NCBI GenBank assembly: GCA_964058805.1
Contig: CAXKVV010000955.1
Coordinates: 1 to 23,163 of the forward strand
Reading direction: 5' to 3'
Length of the DNA: 23,163 nt
DNA from: Schoenoplectus triqueter
Lineage: Eukaryota; Streptophyta; Magnoliopsida; Poales; Cyperaceae
The notes under the pieces: model-generated
Seen by the model: only the letters and a program-made list of their open reading frames with translations
Told to the model about the DNA's origin: nothing
The model's database searches: none
In this document: positions 1-10,148 of the stretch, one piece after another
Layout: each line of letters begins with the position of its first letter
Numbering within the stretch: position 1 is the stretch's first letter
Translations under genes and position numbers: made by a program

Positions 1-1240
1 TCTGTTTCATATAAATAACTAATTATTATTTTTATACTTTAGTGCAAAAACGATGTAGTATATTATTAAATTTTCTTCCTTTTTTTTTATTATTTTGAGT
101 GAGAATTTGGAAACACCGAATACATGGTTAGGATTTCAACCATAATATTTTTCACGATTGAGATTGGTCATCTAGTCTTTATTTATCATCTGGGTGTAAG
201 TTGGGGTGCGGCAGCATTTCATTTCCACCTCCAAAGTCCAAAACCACTTCGGATTAATGAGTCCATAATCTACGCCAAAGCTTCCAAATTATATTTAACA
301 ACTCTATAATCTTTTGTGAAATTCCTCGACCATATCGTTCTGATCCTCTGCTTAATTATTTCCAGATCATCTTAGAACTTTTCCTACAATAAAATAATCC
401 TACTATAAACACAATTTTACGTTACACAAATTTCTATTCTAACTAGATTTGATGTAAACATAACATGTTTTAGACGGGGAAATTTTCTCTCATTTGGTTT
501 CACACCTCTTTTTTTAGTTCTATCTTTTATTCCAAAAGATGGAATTAATAAAATATCTTACTTAAATATTACATATAGTAAAAGACTAGTATAAAATATA
601 ACAACTTATTAGAAATTAATACATTCCAATGAATAATTAGCTTAATTATTTAGTATATTATTTTATCTTAATATCTTGTAAGATATTTAAAAAATAGTTC
701 TATGTGTTCTTTCACGTTTTTAAATTTCAAGAACTCTTTAAATAAAATATAAAAAGTCCTTGAAAAAAAATGGATTACGCTTATACGAAATCAAACAGTA
801 GACCTACTCGGTAAAACAGATCAAACTGAATTTATTATCAAAATGATTTAAACTGTTTCAAAAACCTAATTAACATGCATTTTGTTGCATTGGTCTCTTT
901 CATTAACTGAAAAAAAAAATGTGTGTGTTTTGGCATTTGGCTAAGATTTTTTTTTTGTCATTGTGTTTTATTTTAACCTGTCCTTCGTACGCGCATGCAA
1001 CGAAAAATAAAGACATATTTTAACAAACTTGAGCGACGAGAGTATTTTGGTTTAATTACGCGTGTATAATTAACATTATCAATTTTTTCTTCATTATGAC
1101 CGCTTCAAATTGACAGGTGGATTCTAGACAAGAAAATAAATAGATATAAAACAAACCGAAATTATGCCAAGTACCTCCTGATTAGAAAAATAAAAGTCAG
1201 CTTTCATTAGCTCAGACGATCCCACTTGCAACTGCTGAGT
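1..1240. other. AT-rich intergenic DNA upstream of the U-box gene
   Basis: No gene is supported here. A 61-codon open frame at 124-309 has no recognisable domain and sits in AT-rich DNA, so it is treated as chance. A WRKY-type TTGAC core occurs at 1110-1114. Homopolymer runs of A and T are common. No tRNA, repeat array or transposon end was recognised. Confidence 0.6.
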
Positions 1241-1265
1241 TAGATGATACAAGCATCTTTGGCCA

Positions 1266-1309
1266 TTGACTTGGACTTCTCTAATTATTTCTACTAACTT
1301 CTTATATAA
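1266..1309 (+). promoter_or_regulatory. Candidate core promoter of the U-box gene: W-box and TATA box
   Basis: TATATAA at 1303-1309 lies 55 bases before the ATG at 1364, which suits a TATA box with transcription starting near 1335 and a short leader. TTGACT at 1266-1271 matches the W-box core bound by WRKY factors. Genes of the PUB22/PUB23 clade are known to be elicitor-inducible, so a W-box near the TATA box is plausible. Induction of this copy is inference. Confidence 0.45.
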
Positions 1310-1363
1310 TCTTCAAACTGGACCTAATTAATCACCAACTGCTCTACATCACGCTTCTGAACT

Positions 1364-2596
1364 ATGGAGCCCCCTCACCTCTTTAGGTGTCCCATTTCAA
1401 TGGAGTTAATGGAGGATCCAGTCACCGTTGCCACCGGCGTAACATACGACCGCAAAAGCATTGAGCGGTGGCTCTTTGTATACAGAAAGGGCACATGTCC
1501 AGCAACAATGCAGTCGTTAGAAAAGATGGACCTTACCCCGAACAAGCTGCTCAAGCACATGATCGATGAGTGGCAAAGGAGTGTTGCTTCTCCTTCGACA
1601 TCATCAGCTGTTGCATCAGTGCCAACTATGCTATCCGAGGTTCTTGTCCATGAGAAATTGATGTCTGCTTTGGCAGATGTGGAATCGGCTCCGTTTAAGA
1701 TGGCATCTCTGAGAACCCTTAAAGCTTGCATGGAATACAGCACTTCAATGCAGAAGGAATTTGTTAGAGCCGGTGGCATTCAAACATTAGGCAAAGTAGC
1801 AGCTCAGGCAATGCTGGATCCAAATGATTTCACAGGATTTCAAGCCTCTGAGGAGGTGGTAGGTGTCCTCTCTCTACTACCATTTATGGATGAAGCATCG
1901 ATTTCATTTCACCTAGAACCTGAGATGATGAGCCAATTGATGATCATGCTTCAAAGAGGTAGCTTCGAGGCCCGGCTAAATACCATCACCATCTTAAAGA
2001 ATATTGCAAGAGCAGATAAAGATTGGATTGAATCTATAGGTCATAAACATGTAGATACTATGCTGAAATCATTGCTAGAGGTCCTCTCTGATGAGGCGAC
2101 CACCAAGCTCAGTGAATATGCCTTTGATCTATTGCTTGAAGTTGTTGCCAAGTCCAAGGGCGCTCGACTAAAGGCAATTGAAATCGGTGCAGTGTGCATG
2201 TTAATCGAGTTGTTGCCTGATTCAGCAAGGCATCGGAGTGAACAAATACTTTTGATGCTTAAACGATTATGCGAGTGCCCTGAAGGAAGAGCGGCTTTTA
2301 GCGAGCATAGGCTGGGAATTGCGAGTGTGGCAAAAAAGATGCTTAAGGTTTCAGAGGTCAGAACGAAGCTAGCAGTGAAAATATTTTGGCTGGTTTGTAG
2401 TTTTTGCCCGACAGAAAGGATACTTGATGAAATGTTAGCATTTGGAGCAGTGGAGATGTTGATCGGGTTTTTGCACATCGACTATCGATCGTCGACCAAG
2501 GACAAGGCAACAAAATTGGTGAGAATGCATGGGCCTTTTTGGAGGAAGTATCCATGTTTTCCATGTGAATTGAGCAATTATTTGCGATCGATATAA
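1364..2596 (+). CDS. U-box/ARM-repeat E3 ubiquitin ligase, PUB21/22/23-like
   Basis: This intronless gene encodes 410 residues. Residues 6-72 form a U-box: FRCPISMELM with DPV at 18-20, TGVTYDR at 24-30, IERWL at 33-37, then CPAT and LTPN before KHMIDEW. The U-box recruits ubiquitin-charged E2 enzymes without zinc. The rest is helical and fits ARM repeats, with GG-I-type motifs near 137 (GGIQTLGKV), 274 (IGAVCMLIELL) and 359 (FGAVEMLIGFL). The C-terminus has the LVRMHGPFWRKYPC block typical of small plant U-box/ARM ligases. Length and lack of introns match the PUB20-24 class, whose Arabidopsis members damp immune and drought signalling. The exact orthologue and substrate cannot be told from sequence. 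The U-box ends in EWQ where relatives I recall have a WC pair. The first in-frame ATG, just before the U-box, is used as start. Confidence 0.93.
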   Translation: MEPPHLFRCPISMELMEDPVTVATGVTYDRKSIERWLFVYRKGTCPATMQSLEKMDLTPNKLLKHMIDEWQRSVASPSTSSAVASVPTMLSEVLVHEKLMSALADVESAPFKMASLRTLKACMEYSTSMQKEFVRAGGIQTLGKVAAQAMLDPNDFTGFQASEEVVGVLSLLPFMDEASISFHLEPEMMSQLMIMLQRGSFEARLNTITILKNIARADKDWIESIGHKHVDTMLKSLLEVLSDEATTKLSEYAFDLLLEVVAKSKGARLKAIEIGAVCMLIELLPDSARHRSEQILLMLKRLCECPEGRAAFSEHRLGIASVAKKMLKVSEVRTKLAVKIFWLVCSFCPTERILDEMLAFGAVEMLIGFLHIDYRSSTKDKATKLVRMHGPFWRKYPCFPCELSNYLRSI

Positions 2597-2770
2597 ATAA
2601 GTACTAATTGTATTATCTTTTTATGCAAGCGCTCCAATTTTGTAACATTAAGTTATCTTTTCTGGGTTTATAAATCTCTGGGGAGGCTCAGAAAAAAATC
2701 AATGTAGATCTCAAATTCTCCATTTTATCAGTTATTGTGGCAATGACCAGCTAGCTTTGTTGTTTATTTC

Positions 2771-2776
2771 AATAAA
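2771..2776 (+). terminator. Candidate polyadenylation signal of the U-box gene
   Basis: AATAAA lies 175 bases after the stop codon in AT-rich DNA. Plant poly(A) signals are loose, so this is only a candidate. A near-match, AATAAG, overlaps the stop region. Confidence 0.3.
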
Positions 2777-5190
2777 TTCCTAATCTATATATTTAAAGCA
2801 TTAGTTAAAGAAAATAATAAATTATTTCCAATTGAATTTAAAAAATCCTGTGAATTAATTTGCTTTTGCAATATGTATATATGTCCGCATGATAATTAAA
2901 TATCTAATACAAACTCCGAAAAATTATCATGTACCTGCTTTTTTGTTTCCCTCAAGTCCTAGTACTACGAACTATGTATGATCTTTTGTCATTTTATTCA
3001 ATTTATATACACAGACACCCATTCAAATTAGAAATTTATCTTCACGCGGATGCATGTTCAGTCAGAGACGTAGAATTAACTATTCTTCAAGGAAAAAGGT
3101 ATTCGCTCGCTTGTATAGTTGTACTTATCTATTGCAATGTGCAGAGTATTTGACCATGAATTTAAAATAATTTGAAATATGGATTTATTGGGTCGCAGCA
3201 GCTAGCCTCCTATTCACATTGGAAATTTCAAGAAAGAATTCATGGGAACGAAGTTTTTAGAACATGGTCATTTTTGCTACAGTTAATAGGTCGCTATCCA
3301 AATTTTATGACCGTAATTTGAAATTCATTTATGCTTTGATTATTCACTCACATGAAAATAACAGAGACCCTCTATTTATGTTGCAGGGGTAGCTATCTTG
3401 TTGATTACCACACAAGAATTAATCTCTATCCGATAAGGGATTTCTCCTTTGTACATGGTGTATGTTGTAGAGATTAAAATTAATTAAAACTATAGATGAA
3501 TTGGTCACATTGTGCATGTGGACCTGTGGTGCTCTTCGATCGGTTGGCACAGTGTTATATATGTACAGGTTGGTTTCCTCTTAGTTTGTGAGTAGATGAT
3601 TTCTGGTAAACTATGGCTGTGTGATCACGTCAGATATATTGTACTGGTACGTGGAAAAGATAGTCTTGACTTTTGAATGGAGAGCTTTGGTAATTGTCCA
3701 ATTTTATAATATTTAGAGAGGTTAGACAAATTGTTGAATTTATATATTCTAATTCGATACGAAATGGATGGTGTTTATTGTTGGACTGACTTGTTGATGT
3801 GATGCATTATATCTAGTTTGCGAGAAGCACATACAAACAAGAGTGAATTTGGGTTAGGTATTCTGGATACAACGTTATTGATTTGTAGACTTGAGACCAC
3901 AAAATTAACAATGTCAAAGTCAGAACAAAACAAAAATGATGACTCCCAAAATGGATTTACAAAAAGAGACGTACAATTAACAATTTTGATCAATATTAGA
4001 TACATGTGTTTGTCTTGGAGTAGGTTTGAAGTAAGTGTTAATGTGGTCAGACAAATAAGATTAGTTCTGCCAAAAAGACTAGAAAACATTAAAAGGAACT
4101 TTATATTATCATGTTTGGTTTGTAATTGCACTCTCTTTCCACAGCTGTGCCCTTTTTATAATTCTGATGAATGAGTTTATGTGTGTCAAAGTACAATAGT
4201 ATCAGTTGGAAATGAAAGGGAAAGTGTTCATCTCTGGCCCAAGAAAAGATGAAGTTAGCAGAAGCCGCAGCGAGCTAAACCCTAAACTGTTGAAACTGAG
4301 CCCAATCATGCATGTAGGCATGGAACCTCGGTCCAAGAGATAAATTGGTTCTTTCAAACTGTTAAATTTTACATGTAGTAAGAACACTGACCAGGATAGG
4401 TTGATGGTTAGACCCATTTACTTATAGTTTGATTGAAGGAGGGAGGAGAGTGAGGGTTTGAATGGGACAATGCTCCGTTAGCGACTTAGCTACTTAGCTT
4501 CAGTCAATTGTTTTGTTCTCTCTGAGTTCAATACGAGAAAGAGAGTTATAAACACTTTTAATCGTATCATCAGGGGCAATTTCGTCACTTCCTTTCTAAC
4601 TCGTACCTTATCTTAACCAAAAAAGAAGAATAGGTTCATTACACTCACTGGTTTACCATAAATTTATAAACAGTGTCCAATGGCAAGGCCCTACCCTCTT
4701 TCTATCATTTGGTCTCGTCCTGCCCAATACTTTTGTTTGGGGTAATTTCGAAAAGAGCTAATTTCCCCATCAAAATATAAAAATAACTTATTTTCTCATT
4801 GAAATTAGAACTTATTTCTTTTATGCCCTTCTTCTTTTATTTTATTACTAATTTCTCACTAAAAGAAAATTTGACCAACTTGTTGCAAGTTATTTTAATA
4901 TTTTATTTGAAAAAACCAACCTATTCGAAAATCCATTCTCTCTGCGACTTAGATTATTTAAATGGAGCTCAGAACCGGAGAAATGGACAAGACGTTCTTC
5001 AATAGCTGCTTTCGGCCCAAACAATTAATGGCCATATACGAATCCCATTATTTCTCGAGAAAATTAAAAGGCTTAAGAAAAATCCATAGGAAACAGGCAG
5101 GAATTAATACGTTCACACGAGATTATACGCACAAATAGATAGGCCCAAAATCGACTCACCGCTTCTAAATTAGTTTATCCGCCATGTCAC
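2777..5190. other. Intergenic DNA between the U-box and LEA genes
   Basis: No gene is recognised in this stretch. Open frames of 68 to 118 codons on both strands (for example 2929-3153 and overlapping opposite frames near 3775-4174) have no domain, no compositional coding signal and no neighbouring exon pattern. No transposon ends or tandem arrays were recognised. Part of it may be LEA promoter. Confidence 0.5.
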
Positions 5191-5194
5191 GGGC

Positions 5195-5264
5195 ACACGC
5201 GTAAACAATCTGTTCTAACTGTTTGTGCATGGCACCCAGCTGGCAACACCTTCCCTCTATAAAA
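5195..5264 (+). promoter_or_regulatory. Candidate LEA core promoter: CE3-like element and TATA box
   Basis: TATAAAA at 5258-5264 lies 122 bases before the ATG at 5386. ACACGCGT at 5195-5202 reads ACGCGTGT on the minus strand, which matches the core of coupling element 3 (CE3) known from ABA-responsive LEA promoters. No classic ACGTG ABRE was seen close by. Its position 56 bases upstream of the TATA box is suitable. ABA response is inference. Confidence 0.4.
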
Positions 5265-5385
5265 TTAAAATCCATCCAAGTTGATTTATGCTTCCTTAGT
5301 CAGTACTTTGTTAATTACTATATTTCCTTCTTGGTGTCTCACTTGGAAAAATTCTGTACTAAGATATCAACAAAAGCGATACAAA

Positions 5386-6180
5386 ATGCAAGGAATGAAG
5401 GAGAAGATGCAGGACATGACCAGCACAGTGAAGGAGAAAGTAAAGGAAGGCACTGCAAATGTGCAAGGTATTTTTTTTTCTTTTTTGGGAGGTAAGTGAC
5501 TTCTGTTTCTACATCTCTAGGCATTTCAATTTGTGGGGTAATCAATGATCAGGCTCCAAGCCAATTGTTCTAGGAGCCAAAATTTGTGTGTTGGTACTTG
5601 GTAGATCAAGAAAATTTATTATTTGGAGCTTTAGAAAGCATGAATCATCTTACATTTAAAAAAAAGAAGTTGTTACATGAAAAAACATGGGTTATTTGAA
5701 AAGAAGACTGACACCTATTAAAGTATCTCAATCTATTAATTGAGAAAATTATTTTGTAATAGGGCTCAATTACTTGATTTGGGACTTGTTCATCATTGCT
5801 ATAAAAGCTGTGCAGTTTGATTCTTTGAAAGGGAAATCAATGCTCTATTGTACAAATACAATTATGTCATAATTTTCATATTTATATGTGTGATTTCTGA
5901 TATCAATACTTACTGTCACTCAGGCAAGGCCGAGCAGGCCACAGCTCGGACTCATGGACAGAAAGAGGCAGCCAAGGAGAGAGAGAAAGCCAGAGAGGCC
6001 GAGGCCAAGGCAGAACTACACGGCAAGAAAGCTGAACACCGTGAGGAGGCCGGTACACATCATGGTATTGGTCATGTGCCACTCACTGGGCCCCACCACC
6101 ACCACCCAGTTGGGAGTGGTGCCACCAACCCTAATTATCCAACAACCGGCACCCGTCCAGCTTCGGAGAAGTATTTCTAG
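5386..6180 (+). CDS. LEA_1 family late embryogenesis abundant protein (two exons)
   Basis: Exon 1 is 5386-5467 and exon 2 is 5924-6180. The 456-base intron has GT at 5468 and CAG before 5924. The join falls inside a Gly codon and leaves an open frame of 112 residues. The protein begins MQGMKEKMQDM and continues with TVKEKVKEG, then a Lys/Glu/Ala-rich helix-forming stretch including REKAREAEAKAELH at about residues 47-60. The tail is Gly/His/Pro/Thr-rich (GHVPLTGPHHHHPVG) and ends SEKYF. This fits LEA group PF03760 (LEA D-113/LEA46 type): small, hydrophilic, disordered proteins that protect membranes and enzymes in drying seeds and stressed tissue. There is no signal peptide or membrane segment. 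The start is the first ATG that gives the family N-terminus. Intron retention would stop the frame soon after Gln27. Confidence 0.88.
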
Positions 6181-6245
6181 ATAGAGCTCTTAATAATATG
6201 TTTGGACGAAAAGTGTGTTAATTGTAAGACGTTTCTTGTATAGTG

Positions 6246-6251
6246 AATAAA
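6246..6251 (+). terminator. Candidate LEA polyadenylation signal
   Basis: AATAAA lies 66 bases after the LEA stop codon, followed by T-rich DNA. The spacing is typical for a plant 3' UTR. Confidence 0.45.
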
Positions 6252-6600
6252 TGTGTGTGGTTCTTTTCTTCTACATATGTAAATTGGATGAATAACATTT
6301 CCGAATAAATTGCATCACTTGACGACGAATCTCTGATCTAGACATTTGTTCGAGCTATGCATTACCTCATTTTACCCCTCACAAATTATCTAGTATATTT
6401 AGATTTTCAGTGTATGATTATGAATTTTATTTGCTGGTATTAAGAACACTTTTTGGTCAACAGCGCAAAGATTGGAATGGGTTTGAGGTTATTTCTGCAT
6501 GCATGAGGCTGCTTTCGGGCCATTTAGTTATGGGTACTGGTAAACTGGTAATTCTGATTAAATTCAGCGTCTGTCGCCAGCACTTCTAAAGCTGAGAGCA
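6252..6600. other. Non-coding spacer downstream of the LEA gene
   Basis: Nothing recognisable was found here. It probably contains the end of the LEA 3' UTR and spacer before the minus-strand exon-like blocks. Confidence 0.4.
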
Positions 6601-7559
6601 GCGAATCAAAATTACAGTTGAAGCAACTCCTCCGATCTTGGATCTTATATTATACCTGCTGCAAATAATGGATCTTGGCAGGGTATCACCGTCATGGACA
6701 GCTCTTAAGGATTTTCAAATCGTCCGATTTGCAGCACTGAAACCATCTGATAGTATCCCTAATCCACCCTGAGCAACTATGCTGTGAAGTGACAAGATTG
6801 AAGTCGGATGCGCTTAGATGTAGGAGTAGGACCAAGTGCCAGAAGTCAAGTTCCATAATCTGGATTTGTGAATTGTGAGCACGGAGAGCCCCAAGTGTTT
6901 TAGGAGTTGTAATTATAACTGGATGCAAAAGGGATTGAACGAAGGTTCAGAACTTAAATAGTAGTTAATTCCAGCCAACAAATAGGACTTGATTGGTACG
7001 ATTTCAGAACTTATTAATCGAGTCCAGTGCACTGTAGACTGTAAACAGAGCAATTCAACTCAGTAGTCAGTACTCTCTAGGTTACAACTTAACCAACTTT
7101 GTTTAGTGTATCATAGTCATTTGCAAATACCTCATATAACTAGATTAGGTAGATTACCTTTTATAGGATGTACAAACTTTTGTTTCAGAATTAAAAGAGG
7201 TGGCAAAACTGCCGTTTATTTTCAATAAAAGAAAAAAAAAAGAAACAGGGAAACTCCAGTTTCATGGGAAAAAAAATGAAGGCATCGAGACAACTAGCTA
7301 GGCAAATCCTAACTTCTCAGGCCAGGTTGTGCTGGCGCATCCCTTGCCTATCACCTGATTACTAAAATGATTTTAAACACTACAACATTGGTAAAAGAAA
7401 ATGTTTTATGGTAGATACTATCTACATGTTTCTGGGAGGAGATGCAAAAGGACGCACACAGCATATTTGTCAGGAGAGCTGTAGGATGCTGTAGCTTTTT
7501 AAGTTTAATGTATGTGCTTCAAAAAGTAATTCTTTTTCGCAAATTAGATAATTTGATCC

Positions 7560-7703
7560 TCAAAGTAATAGGTCCTCGAGGCAAACATTTGAGTTATTAA
7601 TCCTAAAGTAAACTTCACATGTAAATGAAATATCGTCAAAGAACTCATCAGCTATGTCGCCATCCTTGTCAATTCTTAGCTTCCTCCAGTACCATCTGAA
7701 GCC
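7560..7703 (-). CDS. Possible last exon or exon fragment, unrecognised
   Basis: A T-rich tract ending GCCAG precedes an open stretch of 47 codons and a TGA stop. The peptide includes GFRWYWRKLRIDKDGDIAD and FFDDISFTCEVYFRI. The two other frames close quickly. This is the most exon-like block in the region after the one at 9171-9356. Family and parent gene are unknown. Confidence 0.22.
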   Translation of the reverse strand, partial: GFRWYWRKLRIDKDGDIADEFFDDISFTCEVYFRINNSNVCLEDLLL

Positions 7704-9170
7704 CTGGCAAAATAAAAACTCAAATGTTGCATCAAAAAATGAGATGCGAAAGTTGTTATAGAAAGAAATCAAAACAAAAACAAAGTTACTAAAGGTCAGT
7801 GTTGGAATTTAGAGTGACAAAGAAATTTATTGTTTTATTATATTGTTCTGATCTCAGATACATGTACCTGTAAATTGTTGGTACAGTTAATCACTGACGC
7901 CTATTTATATTCTGGTACATTGGTACCCTACAGTGTACCATTATTATTATTATTTTCTTTTTGAAAAGTTGACGGTGGTTGCCAACATGTAACAGTGTAC
8001 TGCTATCTATGTCGCCGATTATTGATATTGATATGATAACTGAATCTACCCTAGACACTACATTTGATTCTAGACCCTTTGATCCATAGTGAGATCCATG
8101 GATGATTTTTCTGAGGTCGAATTGAAAAATGCTGAAGTGATTATGCTTGAATGATTGATTGCAGTAATTAAGTCTAATTGGAAACTTATTTTCTTGTCAT
8201 CTGTGGTTCGTATAATTAGTACTTTTCATTTAGTGTTTTTGTTTGGCATGACCAGAAAAATAATGACATTCAAATATCTGAGGCAAGATGATCCTCAACT
8301 GGGGATAACCAAATTTGAACACCCACAGGACTTTGGCTCATTAGTAAATAAATTTAGTTGATCTATGAGAGAGAGCAGCATAATCTAGCTGGGATCAGTC
8401 TGGCATATTAGTTATGTTTGCCCTTTTATTCCAGTCACAACTTCTTAGTGTTTAAAAATAGAAAGAGTTTTATATAACACCTAACTGTTCAGCAAATCTG
8501 ATAACTCCAAATTTTTGCACTAATGCAGCTATGTCTCTATCAATGAAAATTTCAGAGATGGCACTTTCGAGCATTTGAGGATCTTTAAAATAAACAGAAA
8601 TGTTGAAGTTCCAGTTTATTGCTTCCAAAAGGTGCATTCTCCGACAAATATTGAATGAAGCCATCATTTTCTATGACACTTCCGAATTCATTTTCAGATC
8701 ATCCTAGTTTCGAAAATTACTCATGTCTGTTCTCATTTCAGTATTGTTAGGTGTCAGAACTGCAGTCCAAGGGATATCTATTTATTAGATGTATTTTCTT
8801 TCTTTTAAAAGGTTCTATTATTTCTATACCAAAATGAACACTTTCTGTAAATGGAATAACTGAAAGAGTAAAATAAGAGGTCGAGAGTTCTGAAAAGTTG
8901 AGACTGTTTTCTTGCTGGTTACCAGAACATATGTTCAATTGGTGCGTTACCTGAAGGATTAAAATTTCAGTAAACGCATCAAATTAGGGTCCAATCATCC
9001 TGGTCTCAACGAAATAACAAAACAAGTAACCTAGTCGGAACATTTGAACAGCCTGGAAGCTTCAATCAAGTTATTATCGTACAATTTTATATCCAAATCA
9101 GTACGCTTGTAATTTTAAATCATCGGAACATGTCTTTAAAAAACTAATCACTTAGGTGGGAGTATAGCAC

Positions 9171-9356
9171 CTGTATACCACCATTGGCTAGGCGACAAGG
9201 AAGAATGACAGGGTCGAAGTGGGTCCTATTCACAGTGATTGCGGCGCTCGAACTGGGTTCGTGTATGGATTGCATATCGCTGCGGAGGAAACGAAGAAGA
9301 GTCGACATCCTCCTGACAGCAACATTTGATTCATCTCCCGTAGATGGGGTAGCCAT
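9171..9356 (-). CDS. Possible first exon of the unrecognised minus-strand gene
   Basis: From ATG at 9356 the frame runs 62 codons to CAG|GTGCTA at 9171. The peptide opens MATPSTGDESNVAVRRM and includes LLRFLRSDMQSIHEP and VILPCRLANGGIQ. Local GC is higher than in the surrounding DNA, as expected for a plant first exon. Splicing in phase 0 to the TTCAG acceptor before 8957 would continue the frame with VTHQLNICSG and FTESVHFGIEIIEP. No known domain was recognised. The opposite strand is also open here, so coding status is uncertain. Confidence 0.25.
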
Positions 9357-9509
9357 TAATGTCCTTCGCCTCTTGTGATGATTCCTCGTGAAATATTTTT
9401 ATTGAAGATGTCTAGAGTCATTTGGCTGTCACCTTCTTGAGACGCCGATGAAAACGAACATCTGACCAACAAGCAAGGCTTATCCACTTCTTTACTATTG
9501 ACTATGATC

Positions 9510-9678
9510 CAGACAAATTATTATTAGTACTATTATCATCATTATTATTTTCATCATCATCATCATCATTATTTTTTTTTTCATTTGTGATCTATGATCT
9601 TTATACTTACGGATTGAGTTTCAATTTTAGTTTATCTCAATTTATTTTGGGATGAAAGATTTTTTTATTGTTATTTTT
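9510..9678 (+). mobile_element. RTE-type LINE, 3' UTR fragment (copy 1)
   Basis: This fragment aligns by eye with the 3' ends of two other copies in the window (near 13075-13168 and, inverted, 19401-19505). Shared landmarks are an ATT/ATC trinucleotide tract (9519-9580), ATTTGTGATCTATGATCT, TATACTTACGGATTGAGTTTC and CTCAATTTATTTTGGGAT, then a T/TTG-like tail. It keeps no coding sequence and is strongly 5'-truncated, as is usual for LINE insertions. Confidence 0.6.
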
Positions 9679-9732
9679 AATAACTTAAAAGTAAAAAGAT
9701 AAATATTTTTACTTTTATCAAATATATATATA

Positions 9733-10133
9733 GAGAGAGAGTTGGATTATGGTGTTATGCATATCACGGATCAGCTATGTGCTATGGTTCGGTTCTTCAT
9801 TTTTAATGTTTAAATGATGGATCCAACTATATAAAATAATTTTCTAATGAACATTTAGATTTAGACCAAATTTTATATTTTTATAGATTTTTTATTATTT
9901 TTTAAGATAGTTAGAAAATCACTTGATTTAGTTATTATGCGCCATTCAAAAGAAGTAGTTTTTCTAACTATCTTAAAAACTAGAAAAAATTTTAAAAAAA
10001 TATAAAATTTAGTCCACGTCTAGATATTCATATAAAAAATATTTTTTACAGTTGGATCGACCATTTGCACTTTGATAACGAATAACTGATTTATAGCATG
10101 GGAACAACCGTGCAATGCATAACATCATAGCCT
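9733..10133. mobile_element. Foldback element FB1 in (TA)n
   Basis: The left end is (TA)n, (GA)n, then TTGGATTATGGTGTTATGCA. The right end read in reverse gives GGCTATGATGTTATGCA, followed by matching arms. Arm pairs include GATCCAACTATA near 9820 with its partner near 10055, and TAAGATAGTTAGAAAA near 9904 with its complement near 9962. There is no coding capacity. Both flanks are TA repeats, so no distinct target duplication can be read. The behaviour resembles the rice Micron elements that insert in (TA)n. Relation to Micron is inference. Confidence 0.65.
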
Positions 10134-10148
10134 ATATATATATATATA

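Larger units (their letters stand above)
6690..9356 (-). pseudogene. Exon-like blocks of an unrecognised, probably decayed gene
   Basis: Several minus-strand blocks look protein-like but do not join into one frame. From upstream to downstream: 9356-9171 starts with ATG and ends at a CAG/GTGC donor; 8957-8747 follows a TTCAG acceptor; 8690-8470 holds two overlapping open frames, one reading SENEFGSVIENDGFIQYL and the other KDPQMLESAISEIF; 7703-7560 follows a good T-rich GCCAG acceptor; 6928-6692 reads MELDFWHLVLLL and then shifts to a neighbouring frame. A stop or frame change interrupts most joins. I do not recognise the family. It may be a pseudogene, a live gene whose exons I have misjoined, or chance open frames. 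Confidence 0.25.

Noticed and set aside
124..309. 61-codon open frame upstream of the U-box gene
   Set aside because: It has no recognisable domain or homologue and lies in AT-rich DNA where such frames arise by chance.
1375..2564. Open frames of 68-145 codons on the minus strand under the U-box gene
   Set aside because: They are antisense shadows of a well-supported coding region and have no domain.
3775..4174. Two overlapping 118-codon frames on opposite strands
   Set aside because: Neither has a recognisable domain. A faint likeness of RDVQLTIL here to RDVELTIL near 3066-3090 covers only about 20 bases and was judged coincidental.
5848..6180. Single-exon reading of the LEA C-terminus with a hydrophobic N-terminal extension
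   Set aside because: The extension is translated intron. Splicing at 5467/5924 gives the LEA_1 N-terminus with correct GT-AG borders.
9184..9378. 64-codon plus-strand frame
   Set aside because: It overlaps the minus-strand exon-like block at 9171-9356, which has the better start and donor context. Neither is firmly coding.
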